Shown: one piece after another, positions 48,213 to 54,774 of the stretch
Position numbering within the stretch: position 1 is the first letter of the stretch
Layout: each line of letters starts with the position of its first letter
Source of the DNA: a virus
Strand: one strand, 5' to 3'
Length of the DNA: 54,774 nt
Virus record (IMG/VR): IMGVR_UViG_3300049847_000273
Coordinates: 1-54,774 of that record
Made by a program: the position numbers and the translations under genes
The notes under the pieces: model-generated
Databases searched by the model: none
Told to the model about the DNA's origin: nothing
What the model saw: the letters and a program-made list of their open reading frames with translations, nothing else

Positions 48213-48380
48213 TTATTTTTTACCTTCTGAAACGTCTTTTCTCATTTCATGGCAAAGGTTTTTTATCTCTTGCAAAACCTTTCTTAATCGTGTTCCTGCG
48301 CTCTTGTTTCCTGCGTTGAACTTTTGTCCTTCTAACTGTGCTGTAGCGTTTAATTCTGCTAATTTTTCTAATTTTTCCAT
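48213..48380 (-). CDS. Histone H1-like small protein (55 aa)
   Basis: ATG at 48380, TAA at 48213. The 55 residues start MEKLEKLAELNATAQLEGQK and contain AGTRLRKVLQEIKNLCHEMR, the pattern of the short histone H1-like (Hc1-type) proteins common in Bacteroidota. Such proteins bind DNA and condense or shield it. Here it could help pack phage DNA or affect the host nucleoid. It lies 6 bases after the gene at 48386. The plus-strand open frame over the same bases is a shadow. Confidence 0.75.
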   Translation of the reverse strand: MEKLEKLAELNATAQLEGQKFNAGNKSAGTRLRKVLQEIKNLCHEMRKDVSEGKK

Positions 48381-48385
48381 GTTGA

Positions 48386-48640
48386 TTACTTTTTAGGTGA
48401 TAATTTTTTTACTGTTGATGCTTGTTCTTGATTTGGTTGTTCAGGAACATTAGCAGACTGAACTTCATTGGCTAGTCTTTGCGTCTCCTCTAAGAACGCT
48501 TGTATTGCTTGTCTTGAAATGATTACAGCCTGATTCAATTGTCCTGCACTGTTCAAATCATAAGACCCTTTTTGTTGGCCAATCTCGACCCCTTGGATTA
48601 AAGCACTTATTGCGCTTGCTAAAGATTCATTAATTTCCAT
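48386..48640 (-). CDS. Hypothetical protein (84 aa)
   Basis: 84 residues, helical, Gln/Asn/Ala-rich (SRQAIQAFLEETQRLANEVQ), ending in KKLSPKK. Soluble, no Cys. Located with the histone-like gene between the RNA locus and the portal operon. Unknown function. Confidence 0.5.
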   Translation of the reverse strand: MEINESLASAISALIQGVEIGQQKGSYDLNSAGQLNQAVIISRQAIQAFLEETQRLANEVQSANVPEQPNQEQASTVKKLSPKK

Positions 48641-48654
48641 TTTTATTTATTTAA

Positions 48655-49121
48655 AGTTATTATATAAAAAACTTTTATGTTGCAAATAGCATAAATGCCA
48701 TTTTGCAACATTTATAACTAACCTTGAATTAGTTATCAAGCACTATCTACACTTCCTTGTTGCTCCAATTTCTTATTAACTTCTCCTTAAATTTAGAAAA
48801 CACTTTTTCTTTTCAGGAATGGATTCTTAGGTTACTGTTCTACTTCCTTTCGGTTTGCAACACTCGTTGTCAAGTTAAGACATTGCGAGATTTTTTAACA
48901 GCATTAGATATGCACTTTTTGGATTACTCCACCGCCTACTAAAAATCACTTTTTATACGGTTCTTATTTTTCAGTCAAGAGGTAAAACTTTTTTGGAAAG
49001 CCTGTAAAAGGCGAAATCCCTCAATCTTAGCTACGTGGAGGACTAAAATCAAGGGATTATCTATTTTTTATTTTTCAATCTTTCAGAAATAGATAATCAA
49101 ATCTATTTCCACGTAGATTGA
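48655..49121 (-). ncRNA. Candidate large structured RNA (about 470 nt)
   Basis: No open frame on the minus strand here, but a full promoter (49128-49160) points in. The RNA start forms P1: CUACGUGGA (49113-49105 region) with UCCACGUAG (about 49039-49031). Inside is GAUUAUCUAUUU / AAAUAGAUAAUC (12 bp). AAUCCC inside P1 can pair with GGGAUU beyond it, which would form a pseudoknot. GCC..GGC follows. The 3' part ends in hairpins UAACUAA / UUAGUUA and AUGUUGCAAA / UUUGCAACAU (48677-48711), then T-rich DNA. This size and placement recall the large phage RNAs such as ROOL and GOLLD, but I see no proof of homology. Confidence 0.55.
48677..48711 (-). terminator. Strong hairpin at the end of the RNA locus
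   Basis: ATGTTGCAAAT / ATTTTGCAACAT plus inner GCATAAATGC: a nearly perfect 35-base hairpin, followed 4 bases later on the minus strand by a T run (GTTTTTTATAT). Confidence 0.65.
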
Positions 49122-49127
49122 TTGAAG

Positions 49128-49160
49128 CAAAAATACAAAACTTTATTTTATAAATCCAAA
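49128..49160 (-). promoter_or_regulatory. Promoter of the RNA locus
   Basis: Minus strand TATTTTTG (49135-49128) with TTTG at 49160-49157, 21 bases apart. The -33 box overlaps the T run of the terminator of the upstream gene. Confidence 0.7.
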
Positions 49161-49162
49161 AA

Positions 49163-49200
49163 AAAAGACCAAAACAATACAAAAAAAGTTTTAGTCTTTT
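49163..49200 (-). terminator. Hairpin terminator
   Basis: Stem AAAAGAC.AAAAC / GTTTT.GTCTTTT (one mismatch), followed on the minus strand by a T run. It ends the small-gene operon 51285-49211. Confidence 0.75.
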
Positions 49201-49210
49201 GATTTTCAGC

Positions 49211-49435
49211 TTATTGCGAAGTATTTTTCAGCACTTCATCAATTAGAATAACATCATTAGCGTAAATATTTGGATTTTGTTTTATGTATTCGATACCTAG
49301 CCTTTGTGCTTGTTTGAATTTGTCGTACAGGAAAATAATGTTGTGTCGCTTCATTGTAATTGTCTGCTTGAATGTCGCATAATTTTTAAAATGCTCTGTT
49401 TCGGCTAATGCTTTTTTGAATTCTTGTTCGTTCAT
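49211..49435 (-). CDS. Small hypothetical protein (74 aa)
   Basis: 74 residues, helical, basic, starting MNEQEFKKALAETEHFKNY, with YDKFKQAQRLGIEYIKQNP. It overlaps the upstream gene by 4 bases and is the last gene before the terminator in front of the RNA locus. Family unknown. Confidence 0.5.
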   Translation of the reverse strand: MNEQEFKKALAETEHFKNYATFKQTITMKRHNIIFLYDKFKQAQRLGIEYIKQNPNIYANDVILIDEVLKNTSQ

Positions 49436-49617
49436 TTTTTATCGTTTTTTGTTATCTCGTTTTTAAAGGTTTTGTAATCCATGTTTACAGTAATTACTTG
49501 TCTTAATACCTCATAGACATCCCCTAGTAGTAGATATGGAATCCCTAGATGCTCCACGCAATACGTATCCTTGATTTGTTCTATTGCTTCTTCTAATAAC
49601 TCTTGGTCTGATTTCAT
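49432..49617 (-). CDS. Small hypothetical protein (61 aa)
   Basis: 61 residues, starting MKSDQELLEEAIEQIKDTY, with acidic helix, then EVLRQVITVNMDYKTFKNE. Overlaps neighbours by 4 bases on both sides, as in a translationally coupled operon. No known family. Confidence 0.5.
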   Translation of the reverse strand: MKSDQELLEEAIEQIKDTYCVEHLGIPYLLLGDVYEVLRQVITVNMDYKTFKNEITKNDKK

Positions 49618-49916
49618 ATTACTTCTTCTTTATTGGTTGCGAAATAGTAATTCTGTAACTCGTGAACAAAATCAAATCTGTGCTGCTCAACATTAAAATT
49701 GCCTTTGTAATACAAATTATCATATTTTTTAAAACCAAATAAAAGCCAATACACATCTGTAAGTGGTAACGGGTCTATTTCTTCTAAATCTGCATATTCA
49801 CACGTAATGCTATTAAAGCAAACATAATCCTCTCCAATAGCCGTTACTATCTGCGGCTCTCTTGTTTCTTTTGATAGGATAAAATTTCCTAGTCTTAGTT
49901 CTTTAGGGTCTATCAT
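49614..49916 (-). CDS. Small conserved protein, ELRxGN family (100 aa)
   Basis: 100 residues. KELRLGNFILSKETREPQ at the start, DPLPLTDVYWLLFGF in the middle and VHELQNYYFATNKEEV near the end match a small protein family common in Bacteroidota phages. A second member is at 50899. Function unknown. Overlaps the next gene by 4 bases. Confidence 0.6.
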   Translation of the reverse strand: MIDPKELRLGNFILSKETREPQIVTAIGEDYVCFNSITCEYADLEEIDPLPLTDVYWLLFGFKKYDNLYYKGNFNVEQHRFDFVHELQNYYFATNKEEVI

Positions 49917-50292
49917 AATTAGTTTTTAGTATTTTGTTAATAATTCCTTCAATTGCACTCAAATTAAGCTCCTTAGCTTGCAATGCTTTACAGATAAATG
50001 ATTGATCCAATAGATTGAAGTCCATCATATAATGCACATTTTGCTTTATCACGTCATAGAAGTGATTGGTACCATCCTCAGCCACCTGATAAAACTCGTT
50101 GTACTTCTTTGTTTCTTTATCCAATGCTGGATAAATTGCCTTTAATTGAGAAGCTAGTTTCTTATTTCCAAACTTTGCATCTAAATTATTGAGGTCATCC
50201 AAATCCTCAATCATCAATTGGACTTTTACATACAAGCTGATTGTTTTGTTGGCGATTAATTGTTCCTTCTCTGTGAATTCTAAGTTATTCAT
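49903..50292 (-). CDS. Hypothetical protein (129 aa)
   Basis: 129 residues, helical, soluble; starts MNNLEFTEKEQLIANKTI and contains LDDLNNLDAKFGNKKLASQ. It overlaps the next gene by 14 bases. No family is recognised; no membrane segment. Confidence 0.5.
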   Translation of the reverse strand: MNNLEFTEKEQLIANKTISLYVKVQLMIEDLDDLNNLDAKFGNKKLASQLKAIYPALDKETKKYNEFYQVAEDGTNHFYDVIKQNVHYMMDFNLLDQSFICKALQAKELNLSAIEGIINKILKTNYDRP

Positions 50293-50310
50293 TCCTGATT
50301 AATGTTTTAG

Positions 50311-50802
50311 TTAAAAATATACGTTGATTCCTAGTTTGATGTAATTAAAAGAGTCAAACCCAAGTTTAACCCCAACATCCTTTGTGATTTCCTTGCTAAA
50401 ATCAATACCTACTATTGGTTTTATAAACACACTATCATCCTTGTGGTATTGCGTTCCATTGTACTCAAAATTCATCTTTCTTCCATACAAAGCACCTCCA
50501 AGTAGGTAGGATACTTTTATACCCTTTAAATAACCAAATGAAACTAATCCATACATAGTAAACCATTTTTGCGTAACGGTGTTGATTTTATTTTTCAAAT
50601 CCCACTCTGAAATGTCTCCTGGTTTAAATTCTCCTAAACCTCTTGTGGCTTCGTTGGTTCCCGCGAATCCTGCACCTGCTTTTTCTGTGAACATAATTTC
50701 AGCACCAAAAGATTCTGATGAGCCTGTGTAGAAAGTGAACGTTGCTTTTTGTGCTTGTGTGCTAATCGATAGCATCACAAGAATTGCTAGTATTGTTTTC
50801 AT
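50311..50802 (-). CDS. Outer-membrane beta-barrel-like protein (163 aa)
   Basis: 163 residues. Signal peptide MKTILAILVMLSISTQAQ (cut near residue 17). The mature part alternates short beta strands (ATFTFYTGSSESFGAEIMF, MYGLVSFGYLKGIKVSYLL, YIKLGINVYF) and ends in Phe, the usual C-terminal signal of outer-membrane barrels. A phage-coded barrel could change the host surface, for example to block a receptor. In a temperate phage this might give superinfection exclusion; not shown. Confidence 0.6.
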   Translation of the reverse strand: MKTILAILVMLSISTQAQKATFTFYTGSSESFGAEIMFTEKAGAGFAGTNEATRGLGEFKPGDISEWDLKNKINTVTQKWFTMYGLVSFGYLKGIKVSYLLGGALYGRKMNFEYNGTQYHKDDSVFIKPIVGIDFSKEITKDVGVKLGFDSFNYIKLGINVYF

Positions 50803-50898
50803 AATTTATCCAAAATTGTTTAATTGATTCAGGGATTAATTCCCATTTTATTTTTTTTACTCTTGATAGTATTAATGCTTTTTGGTTTTTTGTGTATT

Positions 50899-51285
50899 TT
50901 ATAATTGTAATTCTTTGTTAGTTAATGCAAAGTATAGGTTCTGAAGTTGATGAACGTGTTTAATATTTTCTAGAATATTACCCCTCCAAAAAATCCATTT
51001 TAAGTCATTTGCAAATTCAAAGTCATTTAACCAAAAATCTTTATTATCACCTTTGTACTTTAAAAACCCTAATTTCAACAACCATTCTTCTGTTAATGGT
51101 ATTGGTTGTAAATCTTCTCCATACCAAGTAAGCGGATGAAAATTTTCTCCGTGTTCTGGGTGAACCATAGCGACTTTTATAAATTTTTCTGATAAACTTT
51201 CAAAAGCATCTATTCTAAAAGGCGATTGGTCTTCTCTCGGAACATTTACATAATTCCCAATTCTTAATTCATTTGCTTGTATCAT
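50899..51285 (-). CDS. Small conserved protein, ELRxGN family (128 aa)
   Basis: 128 residues with NELRIGNYVNVPREDQSPF, PIPLTEEWLLKLGFLKY and VHQLQNLYFALTNKEL: a second, longer member of the family seen at 49614. The shared three-block plan shows common descent. First gene after a promoter, downstream of the terminase. Function unknown. Confidence 0.6.
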   Translation of the reverse strand: MIQANELRIGNYVNVPREDQSPFRIDAFESLSEKFIKVAMVHPEHGENFHPLTWYGEDLQPIPLTEEWLLKLGFLKYKGDNKDFWLNDFEFANDLKWIFWRGNILENIKHVHQLQNLYFALTNKELQL

Positions 51286-51314
51286 AATCGATGTTTTAAG
51301 TGTTATTACTTCGA

Positions 51315-51344
51315 CAAATATATAGCTTTTTCTTTTAAAACAAA
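51315..51344 (-). promoter_or_regulatory. Promoter of the small-gene operon after terminase
   Basis: Minus strand TATATTTG (51322-51315) with TTTG at 51344-51341, 18 bases apart, in very AT-rich DNA. Confidence 0.75.
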
Positions 51345-51389
51345 ATATTTTTATAAAAAATATGGTTTTTATTTAAAAAAGATAACTTT

Positions 51390-53426
51390 TTACATATTTA
51401 TAGCGTCACAATAATGTAGCCAAGTGATGTCTTTGTTCCTAGAATCGTACAATTTTAGGTCAGATATAAATATTTCTCTAGCTGCTAAATTGTACACCGC
51501 AACGTCAAAAAAGTGGTTGTTTTCCCTTTTTTTCTTCCATGCATACCCAATTTCCACATCATTTTTGGTTACAGGAACTCGATGTTCTGCTTCATAATGC
51601 GAAAAATAACTGTTGAGATTGTATTTTCCCTCAGCAGGTTGTGGGAAATTCATGTAGCCATCGGGTTGTGATCCGTCAAGACCCATTTGTAATGCCATAT
51701 TATTAGCGATTGTGTCTTTGATTAGGTTTACATCCAAAAGGTATAAAAGGCCTTTGTTTTCCCTAGAATGTGTAATCATTGGGCTGTTTTTGCCTAGTTT
51801 TCGGTAATTATCCTCACCTAAACCTTTTACCCCGAATACTTTTCGGTCTTTTATTGAGGAAATAAAGTTGTTGGCCAACTTAGTAAAGTGTCCTGTATCG
51901 ATAACCGTGATGTCAATATCGTAGTACATTCCGGATTGGCCTTGTAGTGGAGTGTAGATAATGTCTTTTAGAATATCCCAAACGCTGTTTTTTACTCCAT
52001 GCGTGTAAGTGAATCGAACTCTATCACTATCCTTGTCCATATCCTTTTTGGTTTTGTTTTGGGTTCTTTTAAAGGTACCAATGGAGCCGTGTTTAATAGA
52101 ATACGTTTGGCCACAAGATGTATGTGCTATAATTTCCCAATCCAAACGAACGTCTTCAATTCTATTATCATAATCCATGATACCCCCAAGGTCACACGCC
52201 AAACTAATCAAAGCTATTTTTCCGTTGTCATCTCTCTCACAAGTTTGGTCGGGAACAACCCCTATCTCATAATTACGGATATTATTCATCAGGCTAATTG
52301 CTCTTGGGCTTTTACCCCTATCCTCCCACAACTCCCCTAACTGAACGTTGGTGAATGTTTTTAGTAATCCTATATCCACAGGCTCATTTGGCGGACAAGC
52401 TTTCAAAAACTCGTGAACTAAACTCACCCAAGAGTTAAATCCTGGAGGATTACACAAAGCATTAAACGAATAGCTTCTGTACTGCGGCTGTTTCGGCTTG
52501 GCTGTTGGAATCCATTTACCTGTTAGGTTCAAATCATACTTTTGTTTGTAATCTATCCTGCCACCGCAATTTTGGCACTCGTAATGCACCGATTTTTCTA
52601 TCAACACATTATCTTGGTCCAGCTCCCATTTAATCCCTCCAAACGTTCCGTTGTCTCTCTCTACTTTCCAAAGGATAGGGATGTATGTTTTACAATGCGG
52701 ACATTCCCAATTCCATTGTCGCTTATCACCATCGTTGTACACCTCCTCAATATTAGAAACTCCCTTGGTTGTTGGAGATGAGATGTACACTATTTTCTTG
52801 GTGTCACCGTAAGACTTCGCCCTAGCTTCAACCAAACTTCTAATCGAACCCTCTTTTTTATCCGTTCTTGGAGCGTCATCAAACTCATCGGCCAAGATAA
52901 ACTTTGCGGAATAAAAACGTAAGCTACTTGGCTTGTATGTCGAGCAGGTCAAACTTCCTCCGGAAAACTCTTTCTTGAAATCAGTATCTCCCGTACGTTG
53001 ATTTGCTTTTTTTATGGAATTAGGTCTGATATAATCTTTCATTCCTGAGTTTTGGATAATCGGGTCCAATCTATCTCGGACTGTATCCCTAACTAATTTT
53101 TCCGAACCCGAAAAGAAAAGTGTATTCGCTGGACATTGTGAAATAATATATGGAATCATTGGCACCACAACCCCTGCTGTAAATCCTGACTGAGAACATT
53201 TCATTACTGCGGAAATCTCAACATCTGAGCTAGGGCTTAGATTGTCTATTATCTCTTTTGAATACGGTGATCTATCGTAACTGAAAAAACCCGCATATCT
53301 CGACTCAGCCGATGTTAGAAATATATTTTTCTCAACCCATTCCGATGGCTCCAATCGAACCGGATCAAAGTCATAAATACTGTCTTGTATTTTTAGGACA
53401 TTATCTTTGTATAATTCGTGTAGCAT
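51390..53426 (-). CDS. terL: Terminase large subunit (GpA type)
   Basis: 678 residues. ATPase: Walker A-like KCSQSGFTAG (76-85) and Walker B FILADEFDD (176-184). Zinc ribbon CPHC (242-245) and CQNC (284-287), typical of the lambda GpA family. Nuclease region has LACDLGGIMD and a later DITVIDTGHF. It packs DNA into the head. 3 bases after the small subunit gene. Confidence 0.9.
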   Translation of the reverse strand: MLHELYKDNVLKIQDSIYDFDPVRLEPSEWVEKNIFLTSAESRYAGFFSYDRSPYSKEIIDNLSPSSDVEISAVMKCSQSGFTAGVVVPMIPYIISQCPANTLFFSGSEKLVRDTVRDRLDPIIQNSGMKDYIRPNSIKKANQRTGDTDFKKEFSGGSLTCSTYKPSSLRFYSAKFILADEFDDAPRTDKKEGSIRSLVEARAKSYGDTKKIVYISSPTTKGVSNIEEVYNDGDKRQWNWECPHCKTYIPILWKVERDNGTFGGIKWELDQDNVLIEKSVHYECQNCGGRIDYKQKYDLNLTGKWIPTAKPKQPQYRSYSFNALCNPPGFNSWVSLVHEFLKACPPNEPVDIGLLKTFTNVQLGELWEDRGKSPRAISLMNNIRNYEIGVVPDQTCERDDNGKIALISLACDLGGIMDYDNRIEDVRLDWEIIAHTSCGQTYSIKHGSIGTFKRTQNKTKKDMDKDSDRVRFTYTHGVKNSVWDILKDIIYTPLQGQSGMYYDIDITVIDTGHFTKLANNFISSIKDRKVFGVKGLGEDNYRKLGKNSPMITHSRENKGLLYLLDVNLIKDTIANNMALQMGLDGSQPDGYMNFPQPAEGKYNLNSYFSHYEAEHRVPVTKNDVEIGYAWKKKRENNHFFDVAVYNLAAREIFISDLKLYDSRNKDITWLHYCDAINM

Positions 53427-53429
53427 AAT

Positions 53430-54734
53430 TTATGATTTACGTTCTCCTCTACCTCTTGTTTCCGTGTATTCTTGTAAGTACAGCTCAATTTCTTGATTGG
53501 CATTTACCTTGGCCGTTTCCACTATCTTTTTAAGCATTGCATTATGAGCATTGGTAATTCTAACCAAATCAGCTCTTGTGCCTCCCAAAACCTCTACGCT
53601 TATTGTGGCCAAGTTCTCCATCTCAATGCTAAATGTCTTGAATATTTGTTGTAGATTTATTTTAAGCAGGTTTGAAGTAATGTCCAAAGGCAAAGTATTA
53701 CCCGCAATTTTCTCTAATTGTATTTGTTTTAACTCAGATTGTCGCTCCACAAACAACACATCGGCTTCTTTTTTTCTTAATTCAAGCTCCTGAAACGTTC
53801 TTCTGTGCTTTTCCAACCGTTTTTTTTCCAACTTTTCAGCAGGACTTTCCACCACCTTTTCTACCTCAACTTTTTGGATCTCTGTATCTTCAGAAATAAA
53901 AGTATTATGAACTAAAGAGCATCTTAGTATAAAATCTTCCACACTCATATTACTTTTCATCCAATTACAAGTACTGCAACAAGGAACGCAATTGCTTTCG
54001 ATATAACCTATGTCATTGTTTTTTCTATCAAACCCAACCTTCTCTATTTGCTCTCCACAATAATAACAATCGGCAAAAACATATTTTTTAAAAAAATCTA
54101 AAGACAATTGAAAATCAAGGTTTCTTGATGGTGATTTTTGTTTGTATTTTAAGTAAATTTCGTTTGCTATAAAGTCAACATCTCCATTTTCTATTCTTTC
54201 TTTTCTTTTTTGTCTGCAAGAGTAATTAACTTTTGACCTAACCGATTTTTTACATTTATCACTACAATAAGAAAGACTTCTATTTGAAACAGACAATTGA
54301 TAATCTTCCCCACATTCTTTGCAAATTTTATTTTTGTTTTGCGACGAAGCAATGTTAACTGAACCCTTGATTTTGCTAGGTTTTTCATTTTCGGGTTTTT
54401 TGGAATTTTCACCCTCAAAACTACCCGTTTTTGCCACAGTAGAAACACCACTTTTCGGCACATTTTCATAAATAATAGTTTTTTCTTTGTTTTTTATTGT
54501 TTTATTATGTTTTTTATTTACATTTGTATCGTTAGCAACCTGCTTATAGTAATTCTCAAACACACTCAGGTCGCCTCCGTTAATCGAAACTACATAAGCA
54601 TAGTTTGTTACATCTTCAACATTGATTAACCCGTTCTCAGATTTAATCAATTTTCCCCTGACAATGCGCTGTCTAACAGTAACACCGTTAACTCCAAGCA
54701 CGTCACCAAAATCTTTTACCGTTACATATTTCAT
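53430..54734 (-). CDS. Terminase small subunit with inserted HNH-like domain
   Basis: 434 residues in three parts. Residues 1-60 (VTVKDFGDVLGVNGVTVRQR) are an HTH region like the Nu1-type small subunit. Residues about 136-280 carry a zinc finger (C138, C141, C157, C161) and an HNH-like core (CYYCGEQIEKVGFDRKNND from 223; then C252 C253 C256 N257). The last 130 residues are helical, fitting the oligomer part. The HNH core has Asp236 in place of the first His. Next to terL; an HNH domain inside terS is unusual and looks like an in-frame insertion. Confidence 0.7.
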   Translation of the reverse strand: MKYVTVKDFGDVLGVNGVTVRQRIVRGKLIKSENGLINVEDVTNYAYVVSINGGDLSVFENYYKQVANDTNVNKKHNKTIKNKEKTIIYENVPKSGVSTVAKTGSFEGENSKKPENEKPSKIKGSVNIASSQNKNKICKECGEDYQLSVSNRSLSYCSDKCKKSVRSKVNYSCRQKRKERIENGDVDFIANEIYLKYKQKSPSRNLDFQLSLDFFKKYVFADCYYCGEQIEKVGFDRKNNDIGYIESNCVPCCSTCNWMKSNMSVEDFILRCSLVHNTFISEDTEIQKVEVEKVVESPAEKLEKKRLEKHRRTFQELELRKKEADVLFVERQSELKQIQLEKIAGNTLPLDITSNLLKINLQQIFKTFSIEMENLATISVEVLGGTRADLVRITNAHNAMLKKIVETAKVNANQEIELYLQEYTETRGRGERKS

Positions 54735-54749
54735 TTTAGTCCTTTTTAG

Positions 54750-54772
54750 TTTGTTACAGCAAATGTAACAAA
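54750..54772 (-). promoter_or_regulatory. Promoter -7 box with overlapping operator-like palindrome upstream of terS
   Basis: TTTGTTAC-N7-GTAACAAA, a perfect 8-bp inverted repeat, covers the minus strand box TACATTTG (54767-54760). The -33 box would lie beyond the window. A repressor bound here would block the terminase promoter. Confidence 0.55.
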
Positions 54773-54774
54773 TT

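Noticed and set aside
48208-48396. 62-residue rightward frame
   Set aside because: It is antisense to the histone H1-like gene, which has clear family features.
48757-48942. 61-residue rightward frame inside the RNA locus
   Set aside because: No promoter on that strand and no protein-like features; the minus-strand promoter and stems explain the region better.
1-54774. Retron or diversity-generating retroelement
   Set aside because: No reverse transcriptase and no template/variable repeat pair near the fibre genes, although the stems at 49.0-49.1 kb first suggested an msr-msd type.
1-54774. CRISPR array or tRNA genes
   Set aside because: No regularly spaced short repeats and no cloverleaf with a T-loop motif were found.

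Overview
This window looks like most or all of an AT-rich tailed-phage or prophage genome from a Bacteroidota host, probably a Flavobacterium relative. The evidence is the low GC, the near absence of Shine-Dalgarno sites, and many copies of the Bacteroidota promoter signature (-7 box TAnnTTTG with an upstream TTTG/TTG) in front of genes. Virion genes combine a lambda-like head (GpA-type terminase, gpW-like protein, lambda-type portal, S49 protease with nested scaffold, decoration protein, gpE-like capsid) with a Mu-like contractile tail (sheath, tube, frameshifted chaperone, tape measure, gpN/gp44/gp45/gp46/gp47/gp48-like baseplate). Nearly everything is transcribed leftward; the exception is an AntA/KilAC antirepressor pair at 9.2-10.2 kb.

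Layout from right to left. 54.7-51.4 kb: terminase small subunit carrying an inserted HNH-like domain, then the large subunit. 51.3-48.2 kb: small accessory genes, an outer-membrane barrel-like protein, a candidate structured RNA of about 470 nt with its own promoter, and a histone H1-like protein. 48.0-38.0 kb: gpW-like protein, portal, fibre and appendage proteins, holin-like membrane proteins, amidase and a spanin-like protein. 37.9-35.5 kb: a cassette array of small genes separated by palindromic spacers. 35.3-24.2 kb: replication and recombination (RecA-fold ATPase, RusA-like, NinG-like, C5 methyltransferase, SSB, RecT, YqaJ-type exonuclease, MazG) plus an acyl carrier protein. 23.9-5.6 kb: capsid, tail and baseplate. 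5.4-0.9 kb: small-gene clusters around the baseplate spike. 0.9-0 kb: about 0.9 kb that looks non-coding.

The most unusual region is 37.8-35.6 kb. For four consecutive small-gene cassettes, the sequence at the upstream junction is the reverse complement of the sequence just after the stop codon of the same cassette (GTTAGCA/TGCTAAC, GTTGTAGGC/GCCTACAAC, GTTAGGGATA/TATCCCTAAC, GTTAGGGCAA/TTGCCCTAAC). This is the relation expected of integron cassettes and their attC sites. The array has one promoter at its upstream end. No integron integrase is visible here. Second in interest are the structured RNA locus at 48.66-49.12 kb and two late operons (capsid-tail and gpW-portal) that share a matched leader: hairpin, promoter, ATGTT/AACAT inverted repeat, then a second hairpin before the first gene.

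No integrase, clear CI-like repressor, tRNA, CRISPR array or reverse transcriptase was found. All family names come from reading motifs and gene order; no database search was run.
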